DNA from: Brevundimonas sp. UBA4553
Lineage (GTDB): Bacteria > Pseudomonadota > Alphaproteobacteria > Caulobacterales > Caulobacteraceae
DNA: 64,000 nucleotides
Direction of reading: 5' to 3'
NCBI RefSeq assembly: GCF_002387245.1
Contig: NZ_DGLD01000006.1
Location: 62,001-126,000 of the forward strand
Below are positions 17,959 through 27,218 of the stretch, piece by piece; position 1 is the stretch's first letter; each line of letters begins with the position of its first letter. The notes under the pieces are model-generated. The model made no database searches. It saw only the letters and a list, made by a program, of their open reading frames with translations, and was not told the DNA's origin. The position numbers and the translations under genes are program-made.

Positions 17959-17964
17959 TCCGGC

Positions 17965-18459
17965 TCAGGCCGTCGGATCGACGGCCTGTCCGTACTTGCC
18001 GCGGAAATAGGTCAGGGCGTCGCCGGGATGAGTCTCGAAGGCGGACACCCGACCAACGATGACAAGGTGATCCCCCATCAGGATGCGATCATGGGTCGTG
18101 CAATCCAGGCGCGTCACAGCGTTGCGCAGACGTGGCGGCGCCGGGTTGCCGACCTCGAACTCGTCGTCAGACAGGGTGCAGACCCCCCAGGCGAAGCGGT
18201 CCGACATGGCCTGATCCTCGACCGGCAGCATATGCACGGCGAAGCGCTCAGCCCCAGCGAAGGCGTCATGACGATCCGACTTGATGTCCATGCACCACAG
18301 CACCAGCGGCGGATCCAGCGACACCGAGGTGAAGCTGTTGACCGTGATACCCAGCGGCCCCTCGTCGGTGTGCGCCGTCACCACGCAGACGCCCGTGGCG
18401 AAGCCGCCCAGCGCCCTGCGGTAGGCCTTGGCGTCGAATTCAGAAGAGGAGGAAGTCAT
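17965..18459 (-). CDS. Flavin reductase domain protein
   Basis: A 164-residue FMN-binding split-barrel protein. It shows RRALGGFATGVCVVTA near the N-terminus, GITVNSFTSVSLDPPLVLWCM and the late GDHLVIVGRVSAF, all typical of the flavin reductase-like family that supplies reduced flavin to two-component monooxygenases. No partner monooxygenase is nearby. It starts at ATG 18459; a GTG two codons earlier is also possible. It converges on hemB with 6 bp between stops. Confidence 0.85.
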   Translation of the reverse strand: MTSSSSEFDAKAYRRALGGFATGVCVVTAHTDEGPLGITVNSFTSVSLDPPLVLWCMDIKSDRHDAFAGAERFAVHMLPVEDQAMSDRFAWGVCTLSDDEFEVGNPAPPRLRNAVTRLDCTTHDRILMGDHLVIVGRVSAFETHPGDALTYFRGKYGQAVDPTA

Positions 18460-18591
18460 GGTCACAGGCCTGACCTAAGCCGTGGGTCGCTGCGCGGCAA
18501 GATCGCAACCCAAAACGCCCGTACCGCAACCGCTTCTTAACGGGCGGCGTGGGATTCAAGGCTAACAGACGACGTTAAGATTGGCCTGCCC

Positions 18592-19491
18592 ATGTCCGTG
18601 AGCGATCGCCCGATCCTCATCAAGAAGGTGAAGAAGGTGACCGCCGGCGGTCACCACGGCGGCGCGTGGAAGGTGGCCTACGCCGACTTCGTCACGGCCA
18701 TGATGGCCTTCTTCCTGCTGATGTGGCTGATCAACACGACCGACCCGGAGCAGAAGCGCGGCATCGCCGAATACTTCGCCCCGGCCAATGTCTCGGCCTC
18801 GACCTCCGGCTCCGGCGGCATCCTGGGCGGCACCGCTCTGGGCGACGACGGCGCCAAGAGCTCAGGCTCAATGGCCATGATCGAGCAGTTGGCGCCCGAA
18901 GCGCCCCAATCGCCCGAGGAAGCCGGCCAGAGCACCGACCTGGCCGCCGCCAGCGAGTCGGCCCTTCGCGCTGAAATCGCCCGCCGCGAGGCCGCAGACT
19001 TCGCCAGCGCCGCCGAAAGCCTGCGTCAAGCCATGCAGGCCATGCCAGAGCTGGCTGAGCTGTCGAAGCAACTGATCATCGATCAAACGCCCGAGGGCCT
19101 GCGCATCCAGTTGGTTGACCAGGAAGGCCGCTCGATGTTCGAGAATGGTTCCGCCCGTCCCAACCCGCGGGCCCAGACGCTGTTGCGGGCCATCGCCAAG
19201 GTGATCAATCAACTGCCGAACCGCATCTCGATCACCGGCCACACCAGCGCCGTCGCCGGCTCCAGCCGCGCCAGCGGTGCGGGCGACTGGACCTTGTCCT
19301 CGGCCCGCGCCGACGCCTCGCGCCTGACCCTGCAAGGTGCGGGCGTGAACGCCGACCGGGTTTATTCGGTGGCGGGCAAGGCGGGGTCCGACCCGCTCTA
19401 TCCGGACGACCCCTCGCTGGCGGGCAACCGCCGCATCGCCATCGTCCTGCTGCGCGAAGCCCCGGTCCTGCCGACGGACACCAGCCTGTGA
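18592..19491 (+). CDS. motB: Flagellar motor stator protein MotB
   Basis: A 299-residue inner-membrane protein. The N-terminus GGAWKVAYADFVTAMMAFFLLMWLI is one membrane helix with the proton-binding Asp at residue 32. A linker rich in Ala/Gly/Ser follows, then an OmpA-like peptidoglycan-binding domain from about residue 165 (LRIQLVDQEGRSMFENGS, NRISITGHT, SSARADASRLTL). MotB with MotA forms the ion-conducting stator; motA is not in the window, as is usual in Caulobacter relatives. Confidence 0.95.
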   Translation: MSVSDRPILIKKVKKVTAGGHHGGAWKVAYADFVTAMMAFFLLMWLINTTDPEQKRGIAEYFAPANVSASTSGSGGILGGTALGDDGAKSSGSMAMIEQLAPEAPQSPEEAGQSTDLAAASESALRAEIARREAADFASAAESLRQAMQAMPELAELSKQLIIDQTPEGLRIQLVDQEGRSMFENGSARPNPRAQTLLRAIAKVINQLPNRISITGHTSAVAGSSRASGAGDWTLSSARADASRLTLQGAGVNADRVYSVAGKAGSDPLYPDDPSLAGNRRIAIVLLREAPVLPTDTSL

Positions 19492-19496
19492 CCGCG

Positions 19497-19516
19497 AGCG
19501 CCGCTCCAACGGCGCT
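19497..19516 (+). terminator. Hairpin after motB
   Basis: AGCGCCG (19497-19503) and CGGCGCT (19510-19516) form a 7-bp stem with a 6-base loop, six bases after the motB stop. There is no T tract, so it is only a possible terminator. Confidence 0.4.
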
Positions 19517-19602
19517 TGCGAAATCGTCCGGTTGCGCGCCAAATCGGGGAATGAAGCTCCGCGTGCAAACCTGCCGACACGATCGCGACCGGAAGTAAGG
19601 CC

Positions 19603-20337
19603 GTGACCCAGCATTTCCCGACCCGGCAGCTGCGGTTCTTCATGACCGCCAACGCGCCCTGCCCCTATCTGCCCGGCCAGTTCGAGCGCAAGGTCTTCGC
19701 CAACCTACCCTTTTCGGACGGCGCCGACGTCAATGACGCCCTGACCCAGGCTGGCTTCCGTCGCAGCCAGAATATCGCCTACCGCCCCGCCTGCGAGGCC
19801 TGCGCAGCCTGCGTCTCCGTCCGCATTCCGGTGGGCGAGTTCGCCTTCTCCCGCTCCCAACGCAAGATCCTGAACCGCAACGCCGACCTCTCGCGCGATC
19901 TGGTGGAGGCTGAGGCCACGATGGAGCAGTTCGACCTGCTGCGTCGCTATCTGACGGCCCGCCATCCGGGTGGCGGCATGAGCGACATGGGCTGGTCCGA
20001 CTATGTGTCGATGGTCGAGGACACCGCCGTCCGAACCCACTTGATCGAATATCGCCTGTCTGCAACCGACGATGGCCCCGGCGATCTGGTCGGCGTCTGC
20101 CTGACCGACCTGCTGCATGACGGCCTGTCCATGGTCTACAGCTTCTTCGAGCCAGAGCTGGAACGTCGCAGCCTGGGCCAGTTCGCCATCATGGATCACC
20201 TGCGCCAGGCAACCATGGTCGGCCTGCCCTACGTCTATCTGGGCTACTGGGTGCAGGGCTCACCCAAGATGGACTACAAGGCCAAGTTCAGGCCTATGGA
20301 GGCGCTTCGTCCGCTAGGCTGGGAGCGGCTTCCCTAA
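19603..20337 (+). CDS. bpt: Aspartate/glutamate leucyltransferase (arginyltransferase family)
   Basis: A 244-residue member of the ATE/Bpt family, which adds Leu from Leu-tRNA to N-terminal Asp or Glu and so marks proteins for the N-degron pathway. Diagnostic parts are CPYLPGQFERKVF, RSQNIAYRPACEACAACVSVRI (the Cys cluster), SRSQRKILNRN, LTDLLHDGLSMVYSFFEPE and LGYWVQGSPKMDYKAKFRP. It starts at GTG 19603. The other bacterial N-degron transferase, aat, is at 54233-54928. Confidence 0.93.
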   Translation: MTQHFPTRQLRFFMTANAPCPYLPGQFERKVFANLPFSDGADVNDALTQAGFRRSQNIAYRPACEACAACVSVRIPVGEFAFSRSQRKILNRNADLSRDLVEAEATMEQFDLLRRYLTARHPGGGMSDMGWSDYVSMVEDTAVRTHLIEYRLSATDDGPGDLVGVCLTDLLHDGLSMVYSFFEPELERRSLGQFAIMDHLRQATMVGLPYVYLGYWVQGSPKMDYKAKFRPMEALRPLGWERLP

Positions 20338-20343
20338 CTCGCT

Positions 20344-21372
20344 TCAGGTCGTCGGCACAGCCGTACCGCCAGTCAGCGGCGTAGGTCCCCACGACCCGTC
20401 GTCCCGGCCGCCAGCGAACTTCACCAGCGCCGCGATCCGCTTTTCGATGGGCGGATGGGTGGCGAACAGGCCGGCAAACCCCGCCTTGTCCGCCGTGTTG
20501 TCCAGAAACATGCCGCGCAGTTCGTCGGGGGCTTCAATCTTCGACTGGCCCGACACCTTGCGCAGGGCCGAGATCATGGCGTCCGGGTTCTTGGTCAGTT
20601 CCACCGCCCCCGCATCGGCCACATATTCCCGGGTCCGCGACAGCGTCATGCGGATGACCGCGGCCAGACCAAAACCGATCACCCCGATGGCCAGACCAAT
20701 CAGGATCAGGGGCATGGCGTTCTTGTTGTCCCGACTGCGTCCGCCGCGCATGTAGAACAGGCTGCGGAACACCAGCTCGGCGATCACGCTGATGATCCCC
20801 GCAAAGATCGAGGCGATCACCATTGTCCGCACGTCCTTGTTGATGACGTGAGTCAGTTCGTGCGCGAGAACGCATTCCATCTCGTCGCGGCTCAGGGTCT
20901 GCATCAGGCCCCGCGTGACCGTGACGCTGTAGTTGCCTTCATGCAGGCCCGACGCATAGGCGTTCAGCGACGGGCTCTCGATAATACGCAGCGTCGGCGT
21001 CCGCAGGCCGCGCGAGATCGCCAGATTTTCCAGCAGGTTGTAGAGATCCGGCTCCACCCGGCGCTCGACCTTTCGCGCGCCCGTCATGGCGTCGATCATC
21101 GTCTGATTGCCGAAATAGGCGATGACGAACCAGATGGCGGCCACGACCAGAGCCGTCGGCACGGTCCAGCCCAGCATGGACACCGCCAGCGCCAGATCCT
21201 GGTCCAGCCCGCCACCCGAGTTGGGCAGCAGGCCAAACCCCATCATCAGCACCTGAATCCCGAACAGGATCAGGACCAACAGGATCGGGAACCCGGCCAG
21301 CAGGATGGCCGACCGGGTGTTGTTCTGCCAGATGTGGGTCTTGAGGCCGACGGCCTGACCGAAAACCGCCAT
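20344..21372 (-). CDS. htpX: HtpX-like M48 membrane protease
   Basis: A 342-residue membrane zinc metalloprotease of the M48B type. It has two N-terminal membrane segments (about 22-45 and 63-90), the zinc motif HELTH (HExxH, in CVLAHELTHVINKD), two more hydrophobic segments after it, and the third ligand region SRTREYVADAGAVELTKNP. HtpX degrades damaged membrane proteins. It lies 6 bp downstream of lemA, a common pairing. Confidence 0.92.
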   Translation of the reverse strand: MAVFGQAVGLKTHIWQNNTRSAILLAGFPILLVLILFGIQVLMMGFGLLPNSGGGLDQDLALAVSMLGWTVPTALVVAAIWFVIAYFGNQTMIDAMTGARKVERRVEPDLYNLLENLAISRGLRTPTLRIIESPSLNAYASGLHEGNYSVTVTRGLMQTLSRDEMECVLAHELTHVINKDVRTMVIASIFAGIISVIAELVFRSLFYMRGGRSRDNKNAMPLILIGLAIGVIGFGLAAVIRMTLSRTREYVADAGAVELTKNPDAMISALRKVSGQSKIEAPDELRGMFLDNTADKAGFAGLFATHPPIEKRIAALVKFAGGRDDGSWGPTPLTGGTAVPTT

Positions 21373-21378
21373 TGGGGC

Positions 21379-21948
21379 TTAGAACTTCACCGTCGGCGGG
21401 GCGGCGTTCAGGGCGGCGCGTTCGCCCTCGCCCACGTCGAAGAAGGGCTTGTCCGAGCCGAAGCCGAACATGCCGGCGAACAGGACCGTCGGGAACTGAC
21501 GGCGCACGGCGTTGAACTCGCTGACGGCGTTGTTGAAGAAGCGGCGAGCGGCGGCCAGCTTGTTCTCGATATCCGACAGGTCCATCTGCAACTGCTGGAA
21601 GTTGGCGTTGGCCTTCAGGTCCGGATAGGCCTCGGACACCGCGAACAGACGGCCCAGCGCGCCCGTCAGCATGTTCTCGGCCTGCACCTTTTCATCGACC
21701 GTGCGGGCGCCGGCGGCGGCGGCGCGGGCCTGGGTCACGGCGTCCAGGGTGCCGCGTTCGTGCGTGGCGTAACCCTTTACCGTCTCGACCAGATTGGGGA
21801 TCAGGTCCTGGCGCTGCTTCAGTTGCACGTCGATATCGGCGAACGACTGATTGGCCGCCTGATCCAGCTTCACCAGCCGGTTGTAGGCCCCGACGACGAC
21901 GAACAGCAGAACGACGACGATAACGCCGATGATGATCCAGGTGATCAT
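21379..21948 (-). CDS. LemA family protein
   Basis: A 189-residue protein with a single N-terminal membrane helix (ITWIIIGVIVVVLLFVVVGAY) and a long helical domain. The YNRLVKLDQAANQSFADIDVQLKQRQDLIPNLVETVKGY region and AYPDLKANANFQQLQMDLSDIENKLAAARRFFNNAV are nearly consensus for LemA. The helices probably face the periplasm. Function is not settled. It is cotranscribed with htpX, 6 bp away. Confidence 0.92.
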   Translation of the reverse strand: MITWIIIGVIVVVLLFVVVGAYNRLVKLDQAANQSFADIDVQLKQRQDLIPNLVETVKGYATHERGTLDAVTQARAAAAGARTVDEKVQAENMLTGALGRLFAVSEAYPDLKANANFQQLQMDLSDIENKLAAARRFFNNAVSEFNAVRRQFPTVLFAGMFGFGSDKPFFDVGEGERAALNAAPPTVKF

Positions 21949-21999
21949 TGCAATCTCCAGCCCCGGCCGTATCGGCCTTGGCGGGACTATCGCAAGGGC

Positions 22000-22029
22000 T
22001 GACGGCGACCTCCAATGAAATCGCCGTCA
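22000..22029 (-). terminator. Hairpin between parC and lemA
   Basis: TGACGGCGA (22000-22008) and TCGCCGTCA (22021-22029) form a 9-bp stem with a 12-base loop, 8 bp beyond the parC stop. No T tract follows on the minus strand, so termination would not be of the classical intrinsic kind. Confidence 0.45.
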
Positions 22030-22037
22030 CCTTGACC

Positions 22038-24239
22038 TCAGCGGAACTTGCGCATCCCGCGCGGACCTTGGCGTCCGGCGCCGGCGCGCTTGCCCAGCCA
22101 GTCCTTCCAGTCAGGCCAGTTGCGGCGACGCCCGCCGCCATCGGCCCACTCCGGCCCGGTCTCGGCATTGAAGACCGAAACATCGACCAGACCGCCCTGC
22201 TTGTAGTTCTGAAGCTTCACGCCCTTGCCGCGCCCCATCTCGGGCAGTTCGGCCAACGGGAAGATCAACGCCTTGATGTTTTCGCCGATGACCGCAACGT
22301 GGTCGCCGGTCACGCGCAGCATGGACAGCATGTCGCCGTTCAGCACCTGCTTGCCGCCGCGCTTCTGGGCCAGAAGGTCGTTTTCCGGCGCCACGAAGCC
22401 GTAACCGGCCTTGGACGCCACCAGAAGCTTTGCATTCGGTTCGTGCGCCACGACGTTGATAATCTCGGCCTTCTCGTCGAGATCGATCATCAGGCGCAGC
22501 GGCTCGCCATGACCGCGCCCGGAGGCCAGCTTGTCGGCGCCGATAGTAAAGATGCGCCCGTCCGACGCCCCGATCAGCAGCTTGTCGGTCGTAAAGGTCG
22601 GCACCAGGAAGGCCAGGCTGTCGCCCTCCTTGAACTTCAGCTCCGACGGGTCCTCGACCTTGCCCTTGGCGGCGCGGATCCAGCCGCGCTCTGACAGGAT
22701 GACCGTGATGGCTTCGCGCGGGATAAAGGCCTCGGGCGCCACAAAGGCCGAGGCGTCCACCGCCTCGCCAATGGTCGTGCGGCGCGGCGAGATCAGCGCC
22801 TTGCGCACCGCCTCCAGTTCCTTGGAAATGGCCTTCCACTGCTTGCCTTCGGACGAGGTCAGCGCCTTCAACGCTGCAAGTTCCTCCGACAGCGCATTGA
22901 ACTCCTTCTCGATCGTCATTTCCTCGAGTCGCGCCAGCTGACGCAGGCGGGTATCGAGGATGAAGTCAGCTTGAATTTCGGTCAGGCCGAAGCGCGCGAT
23001 CAGGACGGCCTTGGGCTGCTCCTCCTCGCGGACGATGCGGATCACCTCGTCCAGGTTGAGGAAGACGATGCGCAGGCCTTCGAGCAGGTGCAGACGCTTC
23101 TCGACGCGTTCGATCCGCCACTGACTGCGTCGGTTCAGCACCTCGCGCCGGTGGTCGAGGAAGGCCTTCAGGCAATCCTTAAGCCCCATGACGCGCGGGG
23201 TGCCGCTGGCGTCCAGCACGTTCATGTTGATCGGGAAGCGGACTTCCAGATCGGATAGCTTGAACAGGCTCTCCATCAGCATCTCGGGCTCGATGGTGCG
23301 GTTCTTTGGCTCGAGGATCAGGCGGATGTCCTCCGCAGACTCGTCGCGCACGTCGCCCAGAAGCGGCGCCTTCTTGTTCTCGATCAGGTCGGCCAGACCC
23401 TCGATCAGGCGGCTCTTCTGCACCTGATAGGGCATCTCGGTGACGATGATGCGCCAAACGCCCCGCCCCAAGTCCTCGGTCTCCCAGCGCGCGCGCAGAC
23501 GCACCCCGCCGCGACCGGTCTCATAGGCATCCAGGATCGAGGCGTGGCCCTCTACCGAGACGCCGCCGGTCGGGAAGTCCGGGCCTGGCACGATCTGCAC
23601 CAGTTCCTCGGTCGTCGCTTCGGGGCGTTCCAGGAGTAGTTGGCAGGCGTCGATCAGTTCGCCCACGTTATGCGGCGGGATCGAGGTGGCCATGCCCACG
23701 GCGATTCCGGACGATCCATTGGCCAACAGGTTGGGGAAACCGGCCGGCAGGACCAGCGGCTCTTCGTCCTGATCGTCGTAGGTGGGGCGGAAGTCGACCG
23801 CGTCCTGATCGATTCCGTCCAGCAGCAGGACGGCGGCGGGCGTCAGCTTGCACTCGGTGTAACGCATGGCGGCGGCGCTATCGCCGTCGATGTTGCCGAA
23901 GTTGCCCTGACCATCGACCAGCGGATAACGCTGGGCGAAGTCCTGAGCCAGACGCACCAGAGCCTCGTAGATAGAGGCGTCGCCGTGCGGGTGATAGCCG
24001 CCCATGACCTCGCCGACGACCTTGGCGCATTTGCGCGCCGCCGCCTGCGGGTTCAGCCGCATCTGGTGCATGGCGTACATGATGCGCCGATGCACCGGCT
24101 TGAAGCCGTCGCGCACGTCGGGCAGCGCGCGGTTGGTGATCGTGGACAGGGCGTAGGCGAGATAGCGCTTGGACAGCGCCTCGCTCATCGGCTCTTCAAC
24201 GATGCGGCCGCCTTCGGGCGTCGGGGTGTGGATGGTCAT
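22038..24239 (-). CDS. parC: DNA topoisomerase IV subunit A
   Basis: A 733-residue cleavage subunit of topoisomerase IV. The N-terminal winged-helix part shows KRYLAYALSTITNRALPDVRDGFKPVHRRI and VVGEVMGGYHPHGDASIY; the catalytic Tyr is in AAMRYTECKLTPAA (about residue 117). The C-terminal third has the reduced beta-propeller blades seen in alphaproteobacterial ParC. ATG 24239 is used, since the upstream codons in frame are not conserved. Its partner parE is 13 kb away on the other strand. Confidence 0.94.
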   Translation of the reverse strand: MTIHTPTPEGGRIVEEPMSEALSKRYLAYALSTITNRALPDVRDGFKPVHRRIMYAMHQMRLNPQAAARKCAKVVGEVMGGYHPHGDASIYEALVRLAQDFAQRYPLVDGQGNFGNIDGDSAAAMRYTECKLTPAAVLLLDGIDQDAVDFRPTYDDQDEEPLVLPAGFPNLLANGSSGIAVGMATSIPPHNVGELIDACQLLLERPEATTEELVQIVPGPDFPTGGVSVEGHASILDAYETGRGGVRLRARWETEDLGRGVWRIIVTEMPYQVQKSRLIEGLADLIENKKAPLLGDVRDESAEDIRLILEPKNRTIEPEMLMESLFKLSDLEVRFPINMNVLDASGTPRVMGLKDCLKAFLDHRREVLNRRSQWRIERVEKRLHLLEGLRIVFLNLDEVIRIVREEEQPKAVLIARFGLTEIQADFILDTRLRQLARLEEMTIEKEFNALSEELAALKALTSSEGKQWKAISKELEAVRKALISPRRTTIGEAVDASAFVAPEAFIPREAITVILSERGWIRAAKGKVEDPSELKFKEGDSLAFLVPTFTTDKLLIGASDGRIFTIGADKLASGRGHGEPLRLMIDLDEKAEIINVVAHEPNAKLLVASKAGYGFVAPENDLLAQKRGGKQVLNGDMLSMLRVTGDHVAVIGENIKALIFPLAELPEMGRGKGVKLQNYKQGGLVDVSVFNAETGPEWADGGGRRRNWPDWKDWLGKRAGAGRQGPRGMRKFR

Positions 24240-24351
24240 GCGACTTCGAATCGGTGATCTGGACGACAAAGTCTAGCGTAGCGCACGGCTGACGCGGGGA
24301 CGATCCGCGCCTATCTGTGGAGGGTCGCCGTCGAATAGCCAGGAGTCGCGC

Positions 24352-25422
24352 ATGAAGACCGCCCTCACCGACCGCCTCGGGCTGGAGTTGCCGATCATTC
24401 AGGCGCCGATGGCGGGGACCTCGACGCCAGAACTGGCGGCGGCCGTGTCGAACGCCGGGGCGCTGGGCTCTATCTCGATCGCCGCGGTCGATGCAGTCGA
24501 GGGTCAGCGCCAGATTCAGACGTTGAAGGCCCTGACCATGCGGCCGATCAACATCAATGTCTTCTGCCATGCCCCGACACCACCCGATCTGGCGAGCGAC
24601 CGCGTCTGGATCGACAGCCTGCGTCCGATCTTCGCCGGGTTCGACGCGTCGCCGCCCGAGACCCTGAACGAGATCTACCAGAGCTTCCTGACCGACGACG
24701 CCAAGCTAGCCGTACTTCTGGTAGAAAGACCCGCCGTGGTCAGCTTCCACTTCGGCCTGCCTCAACCCGAAAAGATCGCCGCCCTGAAGGCCGCCGGCTG
24801 CACCCTGCTCGCCAGCGCCACTACGCCGGCAGAGGCCCGTCTGGCCCAGATCGCGGGGATCGACATGGTGGTCGCCCAGGGCGTCGAGGCTGGCGGCCAC
24901 CGCGGCGTCTTCGATCCCGCCGACGACCCGCGCTTCGCCACCCTGCCCCTGACGCGCCTGCTGACGCGGGAACTGGACATCCCGGTTATTGCGGCGGGCG
25001 GGATCATGGACGGCGCCGGTATCGCGGCCGCGCTAGCGCTGAGCGCTGCGGGCGCGCAATTGGGCACGGCCTTCGTCTCCTGTCCGGAGTCCGCGGCCAA
25101 TCCGGCCTATCGCGCGGCGCTGGCTGGACCGCGAGCCGAACGCACCCGTGTCAGCGCGGTGATTTCCGGCCGTCCCGCGCGCGGCCTCGAGAACGCCTTC
25201 ATGCGGCGCGCCGATGAGGCCCTGACGGCTGGCTATCCCTACGCCTACGACCTTGGCAAGGCGCTGAACGCCGTCGCCAGCGCCCAAGGCGACGACGGCT
25301 ACGCCCCGCAGTGGGCCGGTCAGGCTGCGCCGCTGACCCGCGGCCTGCCCGCAGTTGAACTGGTCGAGGCTCTGGCTCAGGAAACCCGGTCCGCCATCCA
25401 CGACCTGCAACGGCTTTTGTAA
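24352..25422 (+). CDS. Nitronate monooxygenase family protein
   Basis: A 356-residue FMN-dependent TIM-barrel protein. It begins LTDRLGLELPIIQAPMAGTSTPELAAAVSNAGALGSI, and shows the SFHFGLP region, VVAQGVEAGGHRGVF with the likely catalytic His, and PVIAAGGIMDGAGIAAALALSAAGAQLGTAFV for phosphate binding, all typical of nitronate monooxygenase (2-nitropropane dioxygenase). It oxidises toxic alkyl nitronates. AGGAGT precedes the ATG. It is divergent from parC. Confidence 0.9.
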   Translation: MKTALTDRLGLELPIIQAPMAGTSTPELAAAVSNAGALGSISIAAVDAVEGQRQIQTLKALTMRPININVFCHAPTPPDLASDRVWIDSLRPIFAGFDASPPETLNEIYQSFLTDDAKLAVLLVERPAVVSFHFGLPQPEKIAALKAAGCTLLASATTPAEARLAQIAGIDMVVAQGVEAGGHRGVFDPADDPRFATLPLTRLLTRELDIPVIAAGGIMDGAGIAAALALSAAGAQLGTAFVSCPESAANPAYRAALAGPRAERTRVSAVISGRPARGLENAFMRRADEALTAGYPYAYDLGKALNAVASAQGDDGYAPQWAGQAAPLTRGLPAVELVEALAQETRSAIHDLQRLL

Positions 25423-25487
25423 ACCGACACCATCCGGCGGGTTCCTGCCTACGTAACATCAGGGTCTGAAGGCCCAAGGACGACACG

Positions 25488-27218
25488 ATGCTCCTGATCC
25501 TGCTGTCCTATCTGGCCGGGGCGCTGACCATTCTCAGCCCCTGCATCCTGCCGGTCCTGCCCTTCGTGTTTGCCCGAGCGGGTCAGCCCTTCGTCAAGAG
25601 CGGCCTGCCTCTGCTACTGGGCATGGCCCTGACCTTTGCCGGCGTGGCGACCCTGGCGGCGGTCGGCGGCGGCTGGGCGGTGCAGGCCAATCAGGTCGGG
25701 CGCTGGATCGCCCTGGCGGTCATGGCGGTGCTGGGGCTGACGCTGGTGTTTCCGGCGCTGGCGGATCGACTCACCCGGCCTGTCGTCGCGCTCGGCTCAC
25801 GCCTGACAGAAAAAGCCAGCGCGGAGCAGCAATCCGGGGGCGGCGTCTGGCGCTCCTTCCTGCTCGGCGTGGCGACCGGCCTGCTGTGGGCGCCGTGCGC
25901 TGGACCGATCCTGGGGCTGATCCTGACCGGCGCGGCGCTGCAAGGCGCCAGCGTCGGTACAACCCTGCTGCTGGTCGCCTACGCAGCCGGGGCCGCCACC
26001 TCGCTGGCCCTGGCCCTGCTGATCGGCGGCAAGGTCTTCCAGACGATGAAGAGGTCGTTGGGCGTCGGCGAGTGGGTGCGCCGGGGTCTGGGCGTGCTTG
26101 TCCTGATCGGCGTCGCCGCCATTGCTCTCGGCCTCGACACCGGCCTGCTGACCCGGCTGTCCAGTGGTGGCACCACCCGCATCGAACAAAGCCTGCTCAA
26201 TCGCTTTGGCGCGGGTCAGCCCACGAACGCCCCCGCCGCGCCCCTGGACGCCCTGCCCGTCGAAGGGATCATGCCGCCGCTGACCGGCGGGACCGAATGG
26301 ATCAACAGCACGCCGCTAACCACGGAACAGCTGCGCGGCAAGGTCGTGCTGGTCGACTTCTGGACCTACTCCTGCATCAACTGCGTGCGGACTATCCCCT
26401 ATGTCCGCGCCTGGGCCGAGAAGTATCGCGATCAGGGTCTGGTGGTGATCGGTGTCCACACGCCCGAGTTCGCCTTCGAGAAGTCGCCCGCCAACGTCCG
26501 CGACGCTGTCAGCCGGTTTGGCATCACCTACCCCGTGGCCATGGACAACGACTTCGCCATTTGGCGCGCCTTCAACAACAGATACTGGCCGGCCCACTAC
26601 TTCATCGATGCCAGGGGCAACATCCGCTACCACCACTTCGGCGAGGGCGATTACGAGCACTCCGAACGGGTCATCCAGCAGCTGCTGAAGGAGGCCGGCG
26701 CCACGGACGTCGATCAGGCCGTGGTTGAGGTGCGCGGCCAGGGCGCCGAGGCCGCCGCCGAAATGGCCGAAGTCGCCTCGCCCGAAACCTACGTCGGCTA
26801 TGCCCGCGCCGAGCATTTCGTCTCGCCAGGCGGCTTCGGCTTCGACGTGCGCAAGGCCTATGCGGCCGCCCCGCTGAAGCTGAACGACTGGAGTCTGTCC
26901 GGCGACTGGATCGTACGCTCGGAACACGCCGATCTGCAGACGATGGGCGGGCGGCTGGCCTTCCGCTTCAAGGCCCGCGACCTGCATCTGGTCATGGGGC
27001 CCAGCAGCACGGGCAAGCCGGTTCGCTTCCGTGTCCGAATCGACGGCCAAGCGCCGGGCGCCAATGCCGGTGTGGACATCGATGCGCCAGGCATGGGGCG
27101 GATCGACAGCCAGCGCCTGTATCAACTGGTGCGTCAGTCGCGCGGCGCGCGCGAACGGACCTTCGAGATCGAGTTCCTCGACCCCGGGGTTCAGGTCTTC
27201 GCCTTCACCTTCGGCTAG
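25488..27218 (+). CDS. DipZ-like fusion of CcdA-type membrane domain and thioredoxin-like domain
   Basis: A 576-residue membrane protein. Residues 1 to about 225 form a CcdA/DsbD-like membrane domain with conserved Cys in LSPCILPVLPFVFARAG and GLLWAPCAGPILG. Residues about 255-400 are a TlpA-like thioredoxin domain with active site C296-I-N-C299 in the context DFWTYSCINCVRT. Residues about 430-576 form a beta-rich C-terminal domain found in DipZ proteins. It probably moves electrons from cytosolic thioredoxin to periplasmic thiols. Its last four bases overlap recO on the opposite strand. Confidence 0.9.
   Translation: MLLILLSYLAGALTILSPCILPVLPFVFARAGQPFVKSGLPLLLGMALTFAGVATLAAVGGGWAVQANQVGRWIALAVMAVLGLTLVFPALADRLTRPVVALGSRLTEKASAEQQSGGGVWRSFLLGVATGLLWAPCAGPILGLILTGAALQGASVGTTLLLVAYAAGAATSLALALLIGGKVFQTMKRSLGVGEWVRRGLGVLVLIGVAAIALGLDTGLLTRLSSGGTTRIEQSLLNRFGAGQPTNAPAAPLDALPVEGIMPPLTGGTEWINSTPLTTEQLRGKVVLVDFWTYSCINCVRTIPYVRAWAEKYRDQGLVVIGVHTPEFAFEKSPANVRDAVSRFGITYPVAMDNDFAIWRAFNNRYWPAHYFIDARGNIRYHHFGEGDYEHSERVIQQLLKEAGATDVDQAVVEVRGQGAEAAAEMAEVASPETYVGYARAEHFVSPGGFGFDVRKAYAAAPLKLNDWSLSGDWIVRSEHADLQTMGGRLAFRFKARDLHLVMGPSSTGKPVRFRVRIDGQAPGANAGVDIDAPGMGRIDSQRLYQLVRQSRGARERTFEIEFLDPGVQVFAFTFG

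Noticed and set aside
18531..18591. CtrA-type binding site before motB
   Set aside because: TTAA strings occur, but not with the N7 spacing of TTAA-N7-TTAA.
20455..22002. Open plus-strand frame of 515 codons opposite htpX and lemA
   Set aside because: Arg/Gln/His-rich antisense sequence with no recognisable protein; real genes are on the other strand.
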